A DNA stretch of 64,000 bases from CBDFKF01 sp965248765 (GTDB lineage Bacteria; Pseudomonadota; Alphaproteobacteria; VGEJ01). Positions within the stretch are counted from its first letter, which is position 1. Each line of letters starts with the position of its first letter. The stretch is taken from the NCBI GenBank assembly GCA_965248765.1, contig CBDFKF010000004.1, positions 2,542,001 to 2,606,000 on the forward strand, written 5' to 3'. The position numbers and the translations under genes were made by a program. Under the pieces are notes generated by a model. That model ran no database searches, was not told where the DNA came from, and saw only the letters and a program-made list of their open reading frames with translations. Below, piece after piece: positions 1 through 9,314 of this stretch.

Positions 1-15
1 AGAGGGCGCGACAGG

Positions 16-2124
16 CTAGTCGTCGAACAGCTTCTTGAGGCCTTTGCCGATGCCTTCGCCTAGTTCCTCGACGGCATCGCCGATGCCCTCGACCGCGCCT
101 GCGGCTCCCTCGCCGGCTCCGCCGAGCGCATCGCCGAGCCCTTCGGTGACCGCATCGACCGGGCTCGGCGCTGCCCCTTCCGGCGCTTCGCCGGCGGCGA
201 TTTTGAGGCACGAGTTGTCGCTGCTGCTGCCGAGCTCGCCGAGGCCGAGCAGGGCTGCGGGCGGAAAGAGCGTACTTCCCAACAGTCCGCCGATCTTGCG
301 TGCAGCCGCCAACCCGTCGGGCCGAAAGGTCGGTTCGGCCAGTGTCCCGCCAATGTTGACGGGCACGGCGACGTTGAGGGTGGCAACCTTGGGGCTCGGC
401 GTTACCTTCAGCGCCAGCGTCTCCGCGCCGAGGTCGACCGAGCCCTCGCCGATCACCGTCGAGTGCTCGCTATCGAGGATCATCGCGCGGCTGGTGGCGA
501 TCCCGCCCTCGACGAGGAAATCGCTGGCGATGCAGTTGATCACGGTCCACTCCTGCTGGCCCGAGAACAGTGTGCCCATCACGGTCGTCAGTCCGCCGAT
601 GATCATGTCGAAGGCCTGGGTACGGGCCCGGCCATCGCCCATCAGCACGCGGGCCTCGCCGTTCAGGCTGCCCATGATCGCCGCGATCGAGGCGCCCCGC
701 CCCTCGAGATCGATGACGATATCGGCTGTCCCCTCGAGCAGATCGGTCGTCTCGCTCTCGGTGAGAAAACGGCCGAGATCGAACTGCGGTGCATCGACCC
801 CGATCCCGACGGCCGGCGGGTCCTGCCTGGCATCGACCAGCGCCGACACCGCGACCGGACTTCCCGCGACCGTCAGGCTCGCCGGCGTAATGGACAGGCG
901 CCCGTTCTCGAGGGTGAGGGACAGAGAGACATCGTTGGCGGTGAGAGACGGCGTGATCAGCTCGCCGATGGTCAGTCCGAGCTTCAGGTTGCCGTCCTTG
1001 AGTCCATCGAGCCCCAGCGGCTGGTTCGGGAACACACGACCCGGCGGCGCGCTATCCGCCGCCGGCGTCTCGTCGGCGCCGCCGCCGGCCTCGGCCTCCG
1101 CCGGCATCAGCGCCGCCAGATCGAGCCGGTCGCTGGCGAGCGTTGCCTCGATCCGTGGTGGCTCTGCTGCGGTGGCAACCGTCACCTGCCCGGTCACGGT
1201 GTTGGTGCCGAGCGAGACCGAGTAGTCGGTGATGGTAAACGTCTCTGGCCCGCCGCCGAATTTGCCGGACAGGGCAAACAGCTGACCAGTCGGCAGGCCG
1301 TCGCCGGCGAGCGCAGCCAATCCGGCGAGATCGTCGGCGCTGGCCTCGATCGCGATATCGAGGCCGCTGCCCGCCATCGGCTCGGCAATGGTGCCACCGA
1401 GCTTGAAGGCCAGTCCGCCGGCCGTACCCTCGACGGCCACAGGATAAGGCGCCCCGCCGCTGGTCAGCGCGGTGATCGCCCCGAGCTTGGCGGTGGTCTG
1501 GATCGGCAGGGAATCGACGGTGCCCTGCAGGCTTAGCGCGAGCGGCGCTGCGGTCGAGGCGGCCTCGGCCGTCAGCCGGTCGAGCTGGATCAACCGCACC
1601 TCGCCAGTCTCGCCGTCGCGCATGGTCAGTGTCGCGTTCTCGATGAGGACCGACTGCGGCATGATGAGCGCTCCCACGCCATCATCGTCCGGCCCGCCGG
1701 CCCTGTCCTCTGGACTCGCCGCCGCCTTCTCCTCGAACTCCCAGTTGGCCCGGCCCTCGGCATCGGTCTCGAGCAGGATGTCCGCGCCTGACACCACGAG
1801 CTTCAGCACTTCCACCTCGCTGCTGATCAATGGGAGCAGCGCAATCTGCACCTCGATGCGCTCGATCGTCGCCATCTGCGGGCGTGAGCCCCAGTCGGCA
1901 TTCGCGAACGATACGTTCTCCGTCACCACTACCGGCGTGAGCGAGATGGCGAGGTCAAGCGGCCCGCCGAGCGTGAGTTCGCGGCCCGTCGCATCGGCCA
2001 CGGCCTCTGCGATCTCCGGGCGGTAGTCCTCGACGTCGATGGTAAGCAAATAGATGTAGGCGCCGACCACGACGACGATCACGACGACAAGGAGAGCGAT
2101 GATGAGGTTGCGAAGGGTTTTCAT
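16..2124 (-). CDS. AsmA family protein
   Basis: Large AsmA-type protein of about 702 residues. It has one N-terminal membrane segment (roughly residues 5-28, rich in I, L and V), the AsmA N-terminal region after it, and a long repetitive beta-rich body with an AsmA_2-like C-terminal half. The end is a Gly/Ala/Glu-rich low-complexity tail. Family members are anchored in the inner membrane, reach into the periplasm and are linked to outer-membrane lipid or protein homeostasis. The frame opens with GTG at 2133, but the ATG at 2124 puts the membrane segment at the usual distance from the N-terminus and is preferred. A long antisense open frame over it is a GC-bias shadow. Confidence 0.85.
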   Translation of the reverse strand: MKTLRNLIIALLVVVIVVVVGAYIYLLTIDVEDYRPEIAEAVADATGRELTLGGPLDLAISLTPVVVTENVSFANADWGSRPQMATIERIEVQIALLPLISSEVEVLKLVVSGADILLETDAEGRANWEFEEKAAASPEDRAGGPDDDGVGALIMPQSVLIENATLTMRDGETGEVRLIQLDRLTAEAASTAAPLALSLQGTVDSLPIQTTAKLGAITALTSGGAPYPVAVEGTAGGLAFKLGGTIAEPMAGSGLDIAIEASADDLAGLAALAGDGLPTGQLFALSGKFGGGPETFTITDYSVSLGTNTVTGQVTVATAAEPPRIEATLASDRLDLAALMPAEAEAGGGADETPAADSAPPGRVFPNQPLGLDGLKDGNLKLGLTIGELITPSLTANDVSLSLTLENGRLSITPASLTVAGSPVAVSALVDARQDPPAVGIGVDAPQFDLGRFLTESETTDLLEGTADIVIDLEGRGASIAAIMGSLNGEARVLMGDGRARTQAFDMIIGGLTTVMGTLFSGQQEWTVINCIASDFLVEGGIATSRAMILDSEHSTVIGEGSVDLGAETLALKVTPSPKVATLNVAVPVNIGGTLAEPTFRPDGLAAARKIGGLLGSTLFPPAALLGLGELGSSSDNSCLKIAAGEAPEGAAPSPVDAVTEGLGDALGGAGEGAAGAVEGIGDAVEELGEGIGKGLKKLFDD

Positions 2125-2194
2125 TCCATTCACCGGTGGTGCGGCTTGGCGCGTTCGAGACGGAGTCTAGGCGGCCGTCGCACCGATCGCGAGG

Positions 2195-2828
2195 TCAAAC
2201 GAGGCCGTGGGCGAAATCGGCGACCGCGGCGATCGCCTCTTCGATGTTCTGCTCAAGCGTGCGCCCAGAGGCCTTGCGCGGCTTGAAACTGTGATCGCCA
2301 TCCTCCAACCAGTGCAGTCGGATCGCCGGTGACAAGGCATAGCCGGCGACGTCCTCGGGCGTGCCAAACGAATCGCGCGTCCCTTGCAGGATCAGCGTTG
2401 GCGTCTTGAGGCGGCTGAGATGCTCGGTGCGCTGCTTCTCGGGTTGCCCTGGCGGGTGGAACGGATAGCCGAGGCAGACCAGACCGCTGACGCTGGCCTC
2501 GTCGGCCACCATGCTGGCGATCCGGCCGCCGAGCGATTTCCCGCCGATCACCAGGCGCGTGCGCCCCAAGTCGTCAACGAGGTCGTCAATCACCGCGCGC
2601 CAGCACGCTATCAGCACCTTGGCCGGGCTGGGCCCTGGGCGGCCCCCCCTGCCGCCGCGCCGCCATGTAGGGGAACTCGAAGCGGACCGCGCGCAGGCCC
2701 CGCGCTGCCACCCCCGCGGCCACATCCGCCATGAACGGGCTGTCCATCGGTGCGCCCGCCCCGTGGGCTAGTATCACGATGGCCGACGCATCGGCGCTGC
2801 CATCGATCAGGAGTTCAGGCGTCTCCAT
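2195..2828 (-). pseudogene. alpha/beta hydrolase (KANL3/Tex30-like), frameshifted
   Basis: Two frames together make one alpha/beta hydrolase of about 210 residues. The upstream frame (2828 to about 2650) holds the start with the HGAGAPMDS oxyanion-type motif. The downstream frame (to 2195) holds the nucleophile elbow GKSLGGR, the acid-bearing LQGTRDSFG and the final DGDHSF histidine. The switch falls at a run of seven C at about 2643-2649, so one missing or extra base explains it. All catalytic elements survive, so either a sequencing error or a recent pseudogene is possible. Substrate unknown; the family includes predicted hydrolases acting on small esters. Confidence 0.75.
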
Positions 2829-2914
2829 CGCACCCCTCGTCCACTCGGGCCGAACACCATGAAGCCCATGATCACGAAAAAGTAGGCGGCGCCGGCCCGG
2901 TTTCCGTCCAACAT
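2807..2914 (-). CDS. possible small hydrophobic peptide overlapping the hydrolase start
   Basis: A 35-codon frame begins with ATG at 2914, contains one hydrophobic stretch (AAYFFVIMGFMVFG) and stops inside the first codons of the hydrolase, overlapping it by 22 bases in another frame. That arrangement would suit translational coupling. There is no recognisable family and the frame is short, so this may be chance. Confidence 0.25.
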   Translation of the reverse strand: MLDGNRAGAAYFFVIMGFMVFGPSGRGVRWRRLNS

Positions 2915-3017
2915 AGCTCGTCAGCTAGGATCGATCGGTGCACGTCTCTCTCCCTCACGAAGCTCCTCCGCTCGGGCGCGGCGCCGCCGCCCTCGCCCGG
3001 CGTGATCGGTGCCGGTG

Positions 3018-3695
3018 ATGCGAGCGCATCGCGGTAGGTTGGGCCTCATCGTGCGCTTGGGCCTGCTGGCGGCGATGGTGGGTGCGATCGTCGTCGTGGT
3101 GTCCCACCGCCACGGCGTCACGGTCGAGATCGAGACGACGATCCGGGACTATGGGGTGTGGGGGCCCGTGGTCTTCATTCTGATGTACACGGCGTGCGCG
3201 CCGCTCGGCCTGCCCGGCGTCGCGCTCACGCTGATCAGCGGAGTTTTGTTCGGGCCGGTGTGGGGCTCGCTGTGGAGCCTCTTGGGCGCCACGGTCGGCG
3301 GCTCGCTCGCCTTTCTGATCGCCCGCTACATCGCCGCCGATTGGCTGCGCGGACGCCTCGGCGGCCGGCTGAAGCGACTGATCGAAGGGGTCGAGGCCGA
3401 GGGTTGGAAGTTCGTCTGCTTTGTGAGGCTGGTACCGCTCTTCCCCTACAACGTGGTCAACTTCGCGCTCGGGCTCACCCGCATCCGCTTCTCCCATTTC
3501 GTGATCGCCTCGTTCTTCGCAATGGCGCCCGGTGCTATCGCCTACACCTACCTCGGCTATGCCGGCCGCGAGCTCGCCGCGGGCAGCGAGCATGCCATCC
3601 GTATCGGCCTCGGCGGGCTGGCCGTGCTCGCCGTACTTGCTTTCGTGCCGTTCGCCATCCGGCGCTGGCACCGCATGCGCAAAGCGGGCTATTAG
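3018..3695 (+). CDS. TVP38/TMEM64 family (SNARE-associated/VTT domain) membrane protein
   Basis: Integral membrane protein of about 225 residues of the TVP38/TMEM64 (DedA-related) family. It has an N-terminal membrane segment, then the VTT core with a G-rich FGPVWGSLWSLLGATVGG stretch (around residues 75-95), an FVRLVPLFPYNVVNF motif (around 135-150) and a last membrane segment near the C-terminus. Family members are proposed lipid scramblases or transporters of the inner membrane. The frame can open at GTG 3009, but ATG 3018 is the more ordinary start. Genes on both sides look unrelated. Confidence 0.88.
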   Translation: MRAHRGRLGLIVRLGLLAAMVGAIVVVVSHRHGVTVEIETTIRDYGVWGPVVFILMYTACAPLGLPGVALTLISGVLFGPVWGSLWSLLGATVGGSLAFLIARYIAADWLRGRLGGRLKRLIEGVEAEGWKFVCFVRLVPLFPYNVVNFALGLTRIRFSHFVIASFFAMAPGAIAYTYLGYAGRELAAGSEHAIRIGLGGLAVLAVLAFVPFAIRRWHRMRKAGY

Positions 3696-3770
3696 CCCCG
3701 ACTTAAGGCTGGGCGTGCTAGGTGGTGCGGGGTAACCTTGCCGCGCTAGACCGCTCAGAGGGGGATGGGC

Positions 3771-5213
3771 ATGGCCGCCGATCATTTTGCGCTCATGGTA
3801 CCCGGTGCAACTAGCAGTGAGGCGGATGTCGAGGTCACCGCACCCTATGATGGGGCGCTGATCGCGACGGTGGCGACCACCGATGCCGGGGCGGCCGAAA
3901 CTGCCCTGGCGACCGCGCATCGGCTCTACCGCGACCGCGATACCTGGCTCTCGGCGGCCGAGCGCATCGAGATCCTCGAAACCACGGCAATGTTGATGGG
4001 CGAGCGTGCCGAGGCCCTCGCGGTCGAAGCGGCACGCGAGGGCGGCAAGCCGTTGATCGATTCGCGGGTCGAGGTGGCGCGCGCGATCGACGGCGTCAAG
4101 CTCTGCATCGAGACCCTGCGCACCCAGTCCGGCACCGAGATCCCGATGGGGCTCAACCCCGGTTCGATGCAACGCCTCGCCTTCACCCGGCTCGAGCCGA
4201 TCGGCGTGGTGGTGGCGGTCAGCGCCTTTAACCATCCGCTCAACCTGATCGTCCACCAGGTGGCGCCGGCGGTTGCGGTCGGCTGCCCGGTCATCGTCAA
4301 GCCGGCCAACGACACCGCGCTCTCGTGCCTCCGCTTCGTGCAGATTTTGCGGGAGGCCGGCCTGCCCGAGGAGTGGTGTCAGGCGACGGTGACCGCAGGC
4401 CGTGAGGTCGCCGAGAAGCTCGTAACGGACTCCCGCGTCGGCTTCTTCAGCTTCATCGGCAGCGGCAAGGTCGGCTGGTATCTCCGCTCCAAGCTCGCGC
4501 CGGGCGCCCGCTGCGCGCTTGAGCACGGCGGCGCGGCGCCGGTCATCGTCGCCGCCGATGCCGATCTCGACGATGTGCTGCCGCTCCTCACCAAAGGCGG
4601 CTTCTATCATGCCGGCCAGGTGTGAGTGTCGGTCCAGCGCGCCTTCGTCCACCACGACATCGCCGAGGGCTTTGCCAGGCGCATGGCGGACGATGCGGCC
4701 AAGCTCATCATCGGCGATCCCACGAAAGCCGAGACCGAGGTCGGGCCGCTGATCCGCCCGGCCGAGGTTGAGCGTGTGCACCAGTGGATGAGCGAGGCGG
4801 CCGACGGCGGCGCCAAAGTCTTGAGCGGCGGCGAGGCGATCTCCGAGAGCTGCTATGGCTGCACCCTGCTCTACGACCCGCCGCCCGAAGTGACCATCAG
4901 CCGCAACGAGGTGTTCGGCCCGGCGGTCTGCATCTATCCCTACCGCAATGTCGACGAGGCGATCGCCCGGGCCAACGATCTGCCGTTTGCCTTCCAGGCC
5001 GCTGTCTGCACCCGCGATCTCGATACTGCACTCCGCTGCTACCAGCGCCTCGATGCGAGCGCGGTGATGGTCAACGACCACACCGCCTTCCGGGTCAACT
5101 GGGTGCCGTTCGCCGGCTTACGCCAATCCGGCCACGGCGTCGGCGGCATTCACCACACCATGCACGACATGCAGATCGAGAAGATGATGGTGGTCCGTTC
5201 GAAAGAGCTTTAG
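3771..5213 (+). pseudogene. NAD(P)-dependent aldehyde dehydrogenase with UGA at the catalytic Cys codon
   Basis: One continuous frame of about 480 codons, full length for the aldehyde dehydrogenase superfamily, is interrupted only by TGA at 4623-4625. Upstream are the Rossmann part and the catalytic-Glu motif (LEHGGAAPVIV). The TGA follows FYHAGQV and precedes VSVQR, exactly where the family has its nucleophilic cysteine (G-Q-x-C). Downstream, motifs such as NEVFGPAV are intact, with no frameshift. ATG 3771 sits 6 bases after an AGAGGGGG ribosome site and is preferred to ATG 3765. The next gene is a pentonate-type dehydratase, so a role in sugar-acid breakdown (semialdehyde or glycolaldehyde oxidation) is plausible. 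The TGA may be a nonsense mutation (TGC to TGA), a base error, or a selenocysteine codon; no convincing selenocysteine element was recognised. Confidence 0.8.
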
Positions 5214-5353
5214 CGAGCGACATGCTTCCAGACAGCGCCTCACGCCTCCACTGATGAGGATCTCCAATATACTGAGGGCAAACGCAGCGAGCGTCGCGAA
5301 GGATCGGAGCCGGCAATCTTCGGGTGCCTACAAAGGACCAAGGGAGAGCTAGC

Positions 5354-7078
5354 ATGGGCGAGCAGAACGGCAAGCGGCGCAGCGCCGAGTGGTTCGGCAA
5401 GGCCGACAAGGACGGGTTCCTCCATCGCAGCTGGATGAAGAACCAGGGCCTGCCGCAGCACGTCTTCGACGGCCGGCCGGTGATCGGCATCTGCAACTCG
5501 TGGTCCGAGCTCACGCCTTGCAACGCCCACTTCCGGCGGATCGCTGAGCACGTCAAGCGCGGGGTGTGGGAAGCCGGCGGCTTCCCGCTTGAGTTCCCGA
5601 CGATCTCGCTCGGCGAGACCCTGATGCGGCCGACCACCATGCTCTTCCGCAACCTGATGAGCATGGACGTCGAGGAGTGCATCCGCGCCAACCCACTCGA
5701 CGGCGTGGTGCTGCTTGCTGGCTGCGACAAGACCACGCCAGCGCAGCTCATGGGGGCGGCGAGCTGTGACCTTCCGACCATCATGGTCTCCGGCGGGCCG
5801 ATGTTGAACGGCAAGTTCCAGGGCCGCGACATCGGCTCGGGCACCGATGTCTTCAAGTTCTCAGAGGAGGTGCGCGCCGGCAACATGAGCCTCGCCGCTT
5901 TCATGGAGGCGGAGTCCTGCATGTCGCGCTCGAACGGCCACTGCATGACCATGGGCACCGCCTCGACAATGGCGAGCATGGTCGAATCGCTGGGTATGAC
6001 GTTGCCGACCAATGCCGCGATCCCGGCCGTCGATTCGCGCCGCTACGTGCTCGCGCACATCTCGGGCCGGCGCATCGTTGAGATGGTGCGCGAAGACCTC
6101 CGCATGTCGAAGATCCTCACCCGCGAGGCCTTCGAGAACGCGATCCGCGTCAACGCCGCGATCGGCGGCTCCACCAACTTCGTTGTGCATCTCCTGGCGC
6201 TCGCCGGCCGTATCGGCGTGCCGTTGGACCTCGCCGACTTTGATCGCCTCGGCCACGACATGCCGCTGTTGGTCAATCTCATGCCGTCGGGCGAGTACTT
6301 AATGGAGGACTTCTATTACGCCGGCGGACTGCCGGTCGTGATCAAGGCGCTCGGCGATCTCGTGCATGGCGGAGCACTGACGGCCAATGGTAACGGCATC
6401 GGCGAGAACGCGGCGGATGCCGTGTGCTACGACGAGCGGGTCATCGCCACGTCCGCCAAGCCGTTCAAGGAGCGCTCTGGCATCGCCGTCCTCGGCGGCA
6501 ACCTCGCGCCGAACGGCGCCATCATCAAGCCCTCGGCGGCAACGCCTGAGCTGATGAAGCACCGCGGCCAGGCGGTGGTGTTCGAGACACCTGACGAGCT
6601 GCGCGCACGCATCGACGATCCCGGCCTCGAGGTCGATGAGAGCTCTGTCATGGTACTCAAAGGGGCGGGGCCGCGCGGCTATCCCGGCATGCCGGAGATG
6701 GGCAACATGCCGATACCGAAGCGCCTGGTGGAAAAGGGCGTCACCGATATGGTGCGCATCTCCGATGCCCGCATGAGCGGCACCGCCTATGGCACTGTGG
6801 TGCTCCACACCGCGCCCGAGGCGGCGGTCGGCGGGCCGATCGCGCTCGTTGAGACCGGCGATTGGATCGAGCTCGACGTCGAGGCCCGGCGCCTCCACCT
6901 CGATGTAACCGATGCCGACCTCGAAGCCCGTCGCCGAGCGTGGACGGCGCCTGCGGCTAGGCACGACCGCGGCTATGCCAGCCTATACATCGACCATGTG
7001 CTCCAGGCCGACCGCGGCGTCGATTTCGATTTCCTGGTCGGCGGCAGCGGTGCGCCCGTGCCGCGCGAGTCCCACTAG
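5354..7078 (+). CDS. IlvD/Edd family dehydratase, pentonate (arabonate/xylonate) type
   Basis: Protein of 574 residues in the dihydroxy-acid/6-phosphogluconate dehydratase family, which are Fe-S and Mg enzymes that dehydrate sugar acids or dihydroxy acids. Seen: NSWSELTPCNAH and LLAGCDKTTPAQ, then the variant ESCMSRSNGHCMTMGTASTM, which resembles sugar-acid (L-arabonate or D-xylonate) dehydratases more than IlvD. The C-terminal swivel domain follows (GGNLAPNGAIIK, DARMSGTAYG). The frame opens at 5324, but ATG 5354 follows AGGGAGAG and starts the conserved part. It lies 140 bases after the aldehyde dehydrogenase on the same strand, as in non-phosphorylative pentose pathways. Confidence 0.85.
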   Translation: MGEQNGKRRSAEWFGKADKDGFLHRSWMKNQGLPQHVFDGRPVIGICNSWSELTPCNAHFRRIAEHVKRGVWEAGGFPLEFPTISLGETLMRPTTMLFRNLMSMDVEECIRANPLDGVVLLAGCDKTTPAQLMGAASCDLPTIMVSGGPMLNGKFQGRDIGSGTDVFKFSEEVRAGNMSLAAFMEAESCMSRSNGHCMTMGTASTMASMVESLGMTLPTNAAIPAVDSRRYVLAHISGRRIVEMVREDLRMSKILTREAFENAIRVNAAIGGSTNFVVHLLALAGRIGVPLDLADFDRLGHDMPLLVNLMPSGEYLMEDFYYAGGLPVVIKALGDLVHGGALTANGNGIGENAADAVCYDERVIATSAKPFKERSGIAVLGGNLAPNGAIIKPSAATPELMKHRGQAVVFETPDELRARIDDPGLEVDESSVMVLKGAGPRGYPGMPEMGNMPIPKRLVEKGVTDMVRISDARMSGTAYGTVVLHTAPEAAVGGPIALVETGDWIELDVEARRLHLDVTDADLEARRRAWTAPAARHDRGYASLYIDHVLQADRGVDFDFLVGGSGAPVPRESH

Positions 7079-7095
7079 TCGGGGAGCGGCACGCG

Positions 7096-7527
7096 ATGGT
7101 GGGAGCATTCGCTCGAATTATCGTGCTCGCGGTCATCGTTGCTGTGAGCGCCGCCGGGGCGGCCCAAGCCTCAGGTGGGGGCGAGAGCGAGGAGGGGAAG
7201 GCAAGCGTCGGGCCCCTTTTGATGCGGTTGCCGCCGGTCAGCGCGCCGATCCTCCGCGACGGGCGGGTCCGCGGAACCATCAACCTAGCGCTTATTCTCG
7301 ATATTGCCGAGGACGTCCCGATTGCCGATATCGAACATGGCCTGCCGCGGATCGAGGCGGCGATGCTCGACTTGCTGGTGCGCTACGCCAACTCCACGCC
7401 GAGCCACGATCAGCTCGTCAACCTCAACCAGATCCTCGCTCGGTTCCAGAAGATCGTCGATCGCTATGCTGGTGCGGGCAACGCGCGCCTGCTGGTGCAC
7501 GCGGCGACTCAGCTTCGCAAGCGCTAA
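7096..7527 (+). CDS. hypothetical secreted/anchored protein, FliL-tail-like
   Basis: Small protein of 143 residues starting 17 bases after the dehydratase. A hydrophobic N-terminus with an Ala-rich end (residues 1-26) looks like a signal peptide or anchor. The rest, with LPPVSAPILRDGRVRG followed by amphipathic helices, weakly resembles the periplasmic part of alphaproteobacterial FliL-like proteins. No flagellar gene is nearby, so function is unknown. ATG 7096 follows a GGGGAG ribosome site. Confidence 0.6.
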   Translation: MVGAFARIIVLAVIVAVSAAGAAQASGGGESEEGKASVGPLLMRLPPVSAPILRDGRVRGTINLALILDIAEDVPIADIEHGLPRIEAAMLDLLVRYANSTPSHDQLVNLNQILARFQKIVDRYAGAGNARLLVHAATQLRKR

Positions 7528-7533
7528 CCTGGA

Positions 7534-7610
7534 CACCCTCACCCCGACCCTCTCCCGTCTTGCGGGAGAGGGTCGGACCCGCGAGCGTAAGCTGACGGGG
7601 AGGGTGAGGG
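7534..7610. repeat. intergenic palindromic repeat with nested stems
   Basis: An inner perfect hairpin pairs 7545-7557 with 7563-7575 (CGACCCTCTCCCG and its complement, 5-base loop). An outer pair links CCCTCACCC near 7536-7545 with GGGTGAGGG at 7602-7610. Such CCCTCTCCC/GGGAGAGGG palindromes occur as dispersed intergenic elements in alphaproteobacteria. It lies between convergent genes and could also end transcription from both sides, but has no T run. Confidence 0.6.
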
Positions 7611-7685
7611 CGAGCGCAGCGAGAATCTCCAAGGATGAGGAGCGGCCCGACGGGCCGCATTGCGAAGGATCGAACCGGGCCGCCG

Positions 7686-8378
7686 TTAGTGACTCAGCCA
7701 GTGATCCAGAAAGCCGGGCAGCCAGCGGCGGATTCCCGGCTCATGGCGACGGATGCCGCGCAGCTGCTCGGGCCTTGATTGAGCGCCGGGTAGGACGAGC
7801 TTGTCGGCGCCGCCGGTGGTCCAGCGATCGACCATCTTCGCCGTCACCTCGGGGTGGAACTGAATGGCATATGCCGCGGCGCCGTAGCGGAAGGCCTGGG
7901 TCTCAAACGTCTCGCTCTTGGCGAGCCGATGTGCGCCGCGCGGCAGGCCGAAGCCGTAGGAGTGCCATTGATAGACGGTGAGCTCGCCATCGAACATCGG
8001 CTTTCCCGCGCTGGTGCCGCGGATGGGGTGGTAGCCGATCTCATGCTGGCCCTCTGCGTGGCGCGTGACCGCGGCGCCCAGTACCTCGGCGAGCATCTGA
8101 CCGCCGAGGCAGACGCCCAGGAACGGCTTGCCGCTTTTCAGCACCCGCTCGATCCACTTTTTCTCGGTGGCTAAGAAGGGGAACTCGGCCTCATCGTGCA
8201 CGTTCATCGGCCCGCCGAAGATGACCGCCCCGGCGTGGTCGTCCATGGTGGCCGGCAGCGGGTGATCAAGGCACGTGCGGCGGACGTCCGTCGCATACCC
8301 CAGCCGGCGCAGCTCGCGGCCGATCCGGCCCGGCGTCGAGTGCTTCTGATGAACGATTAGGGCGATGCGGCCGCGCAT
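7686..8378 (-). CDS. class I glutamine amidotransferase-like protein
   Basis: About 230 residues with the type 1 glutamine amidotransferase fold, of the GMP synthase-domain-like group with no synthase partner. Seen: GVCLGGQ with the nucleophilic Cys (around residue 92), and the HPE histidine and glutamate in IQFHPEVT (around residue 173). These proteins hydrolyse glutamine or related gamma-glutamyl compounds. The frame opens at 8414, but ATG 8378 gives the usual MRGRIALIVH start. It starts head to head with, and overlaps by 14 bases, the truncated glycosyltransferase frame, so its own promoter region appears to have been lost or replaced. Confidence 0.8.
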   Translation of the reverse strand: MRGRIALIVHQKHSTPGRIGRELRRLGYATDVRRTCLDHPLPATMDDHAGAVIFGGPMNVHDEAEFPFLATEKKWIERVLKSGKPFLGVCLGGQMLAEVLGAAVTRHAEGQHEIGYHPIRGTSAGKPMFDGELTVYQWHSYGFGLPRGAHRLAKSETFETQAFRYGAAAYAIQFHPEVTAKMVDRWTTGGADKLVLPGAQSRPEQLRGIRRHEPGIRRWLPGFLDHWLSH

Positions 8379-9276
8379 GGCCGCTAACCTAGAAAGCGCG
8401 CAGCCCGCCGACAAGCGCAGCCGTCACAGCATTCCGGTTGTCCTCAAGATCGCCTCCATCGGCGCACTCGGCGACATCGCCAAAGTGCGCCGATATCCAT
8501 TCGGCCGAGCGATCTGGCGCGCGTTCCAACTGGCCGACATGCTCGTTGGGCAGACGCCTACGGTCGGGGCCGAGCTTAAGGCCCACGCCGTTCCAGCGCA
8601 CAAGATCGCCATCATCGGCAACGCGCTGGCCAAAGGCTGGGCGGTGGTGACCAATGACCGGGTGCAAACAAGGCGCGCTCTGGGCCTGCCGGACTGTCCG
8701 GTGGTTCTGTACTCCGGGCGGCTGTCGGCGGAGAAGGGCCTCGATCTGTTGCTGGACGTGTGGGAGAAGGTGGTCGCCCAAACCCCCGGCATCCTGTTGC
8801 TCATGGGCGACGGACCCGAGCGCGGTCGCATCGAGCATCGTCTCCGGTCCTCCGACCTCGGCGCCAGCGTGCGTCTGCTGGGATGGCGGGACGACCTCCA
8901 GGCCTGTTATCACGCGGCCGATGTCTTCGCTTTTGCCTCGCCCAGCGAGGCGTTCGGCAACGCGTTGGCGGAGGCGATGGCGAGCGGACTTGCCATTGTT
9001 ACCACCCCGGTCGGGGTGGCTCAGACCGCGATCGAGCACGGCCGCAACGGCCTCATCTCGGAGCATCGCGCCGAGGATTTCGCCGGCCACTTGGTCCGCC
9101 TGATGACCGACGCGGCGCTCCGCGGCCGCCTCGGCGCCGCCGCGCAGCGGGACGCGAAGGCCCTCTTCGGTGCCGATGAAATGCTAGACGCGTACCTCAC
9201 GACATATCGCCGGCTGACGCACGATCGCGCTCCTGGCGCGACCACGCTCGCCGGCACGCCTTGCGTCAGATCCTAG
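8365..9276 (+). pseudogene. GT4-type glycosyltransferase lacking its N-terminal domain
   Basis: 303 codons matching the C-terminal two thirds of a GT-B family 4 glycosyltransferase. They include SGRLSAEKGLDLLLDVW, LMGDGPER, a GWRDDLQACYHAADVFAFAS stretch and the sugar-nucleotide acid motif SEAFGNALAEAMASG. Intact enzymes have roughly 80-120 more N-terminal residues forming the acceptor domain. Here the similarity begins abruptly at about 8425 with IPVVLKIAS, and the first 20 codons are unlike the family. The break lies next to the start of the divergent amidotransferase gene, suggesting a deletion junction. Probably non-functional. Confidence 0.65.
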
Positions 9277-9314
9277 GCCGCTCTTAAGCCGCCACATCCC
9301 AGCAAAGAGCCAAC

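Noticed and set aside
463..1536. 357-codon plus-strand frame inside the AsmA gene
   Set aside because: Shadow of the AsmA gene; composition is Arg/Asp/Gln-rich without domain motifs.
4626..4660. Selenocysteine insertion element after the dehydrogenase UGA
   Set aside because: Only a six-pair stem with a large loop could be drawn by eye; not enough to call an element.
2955..5081. 708-codon open frame on the minus strand
   Set aside because: Antisense to TVP38, aldehyde dehydrogenase and adjoining DNA; Arg/His/Asp-rich composition typical of high-GC shadow frames and no family features.
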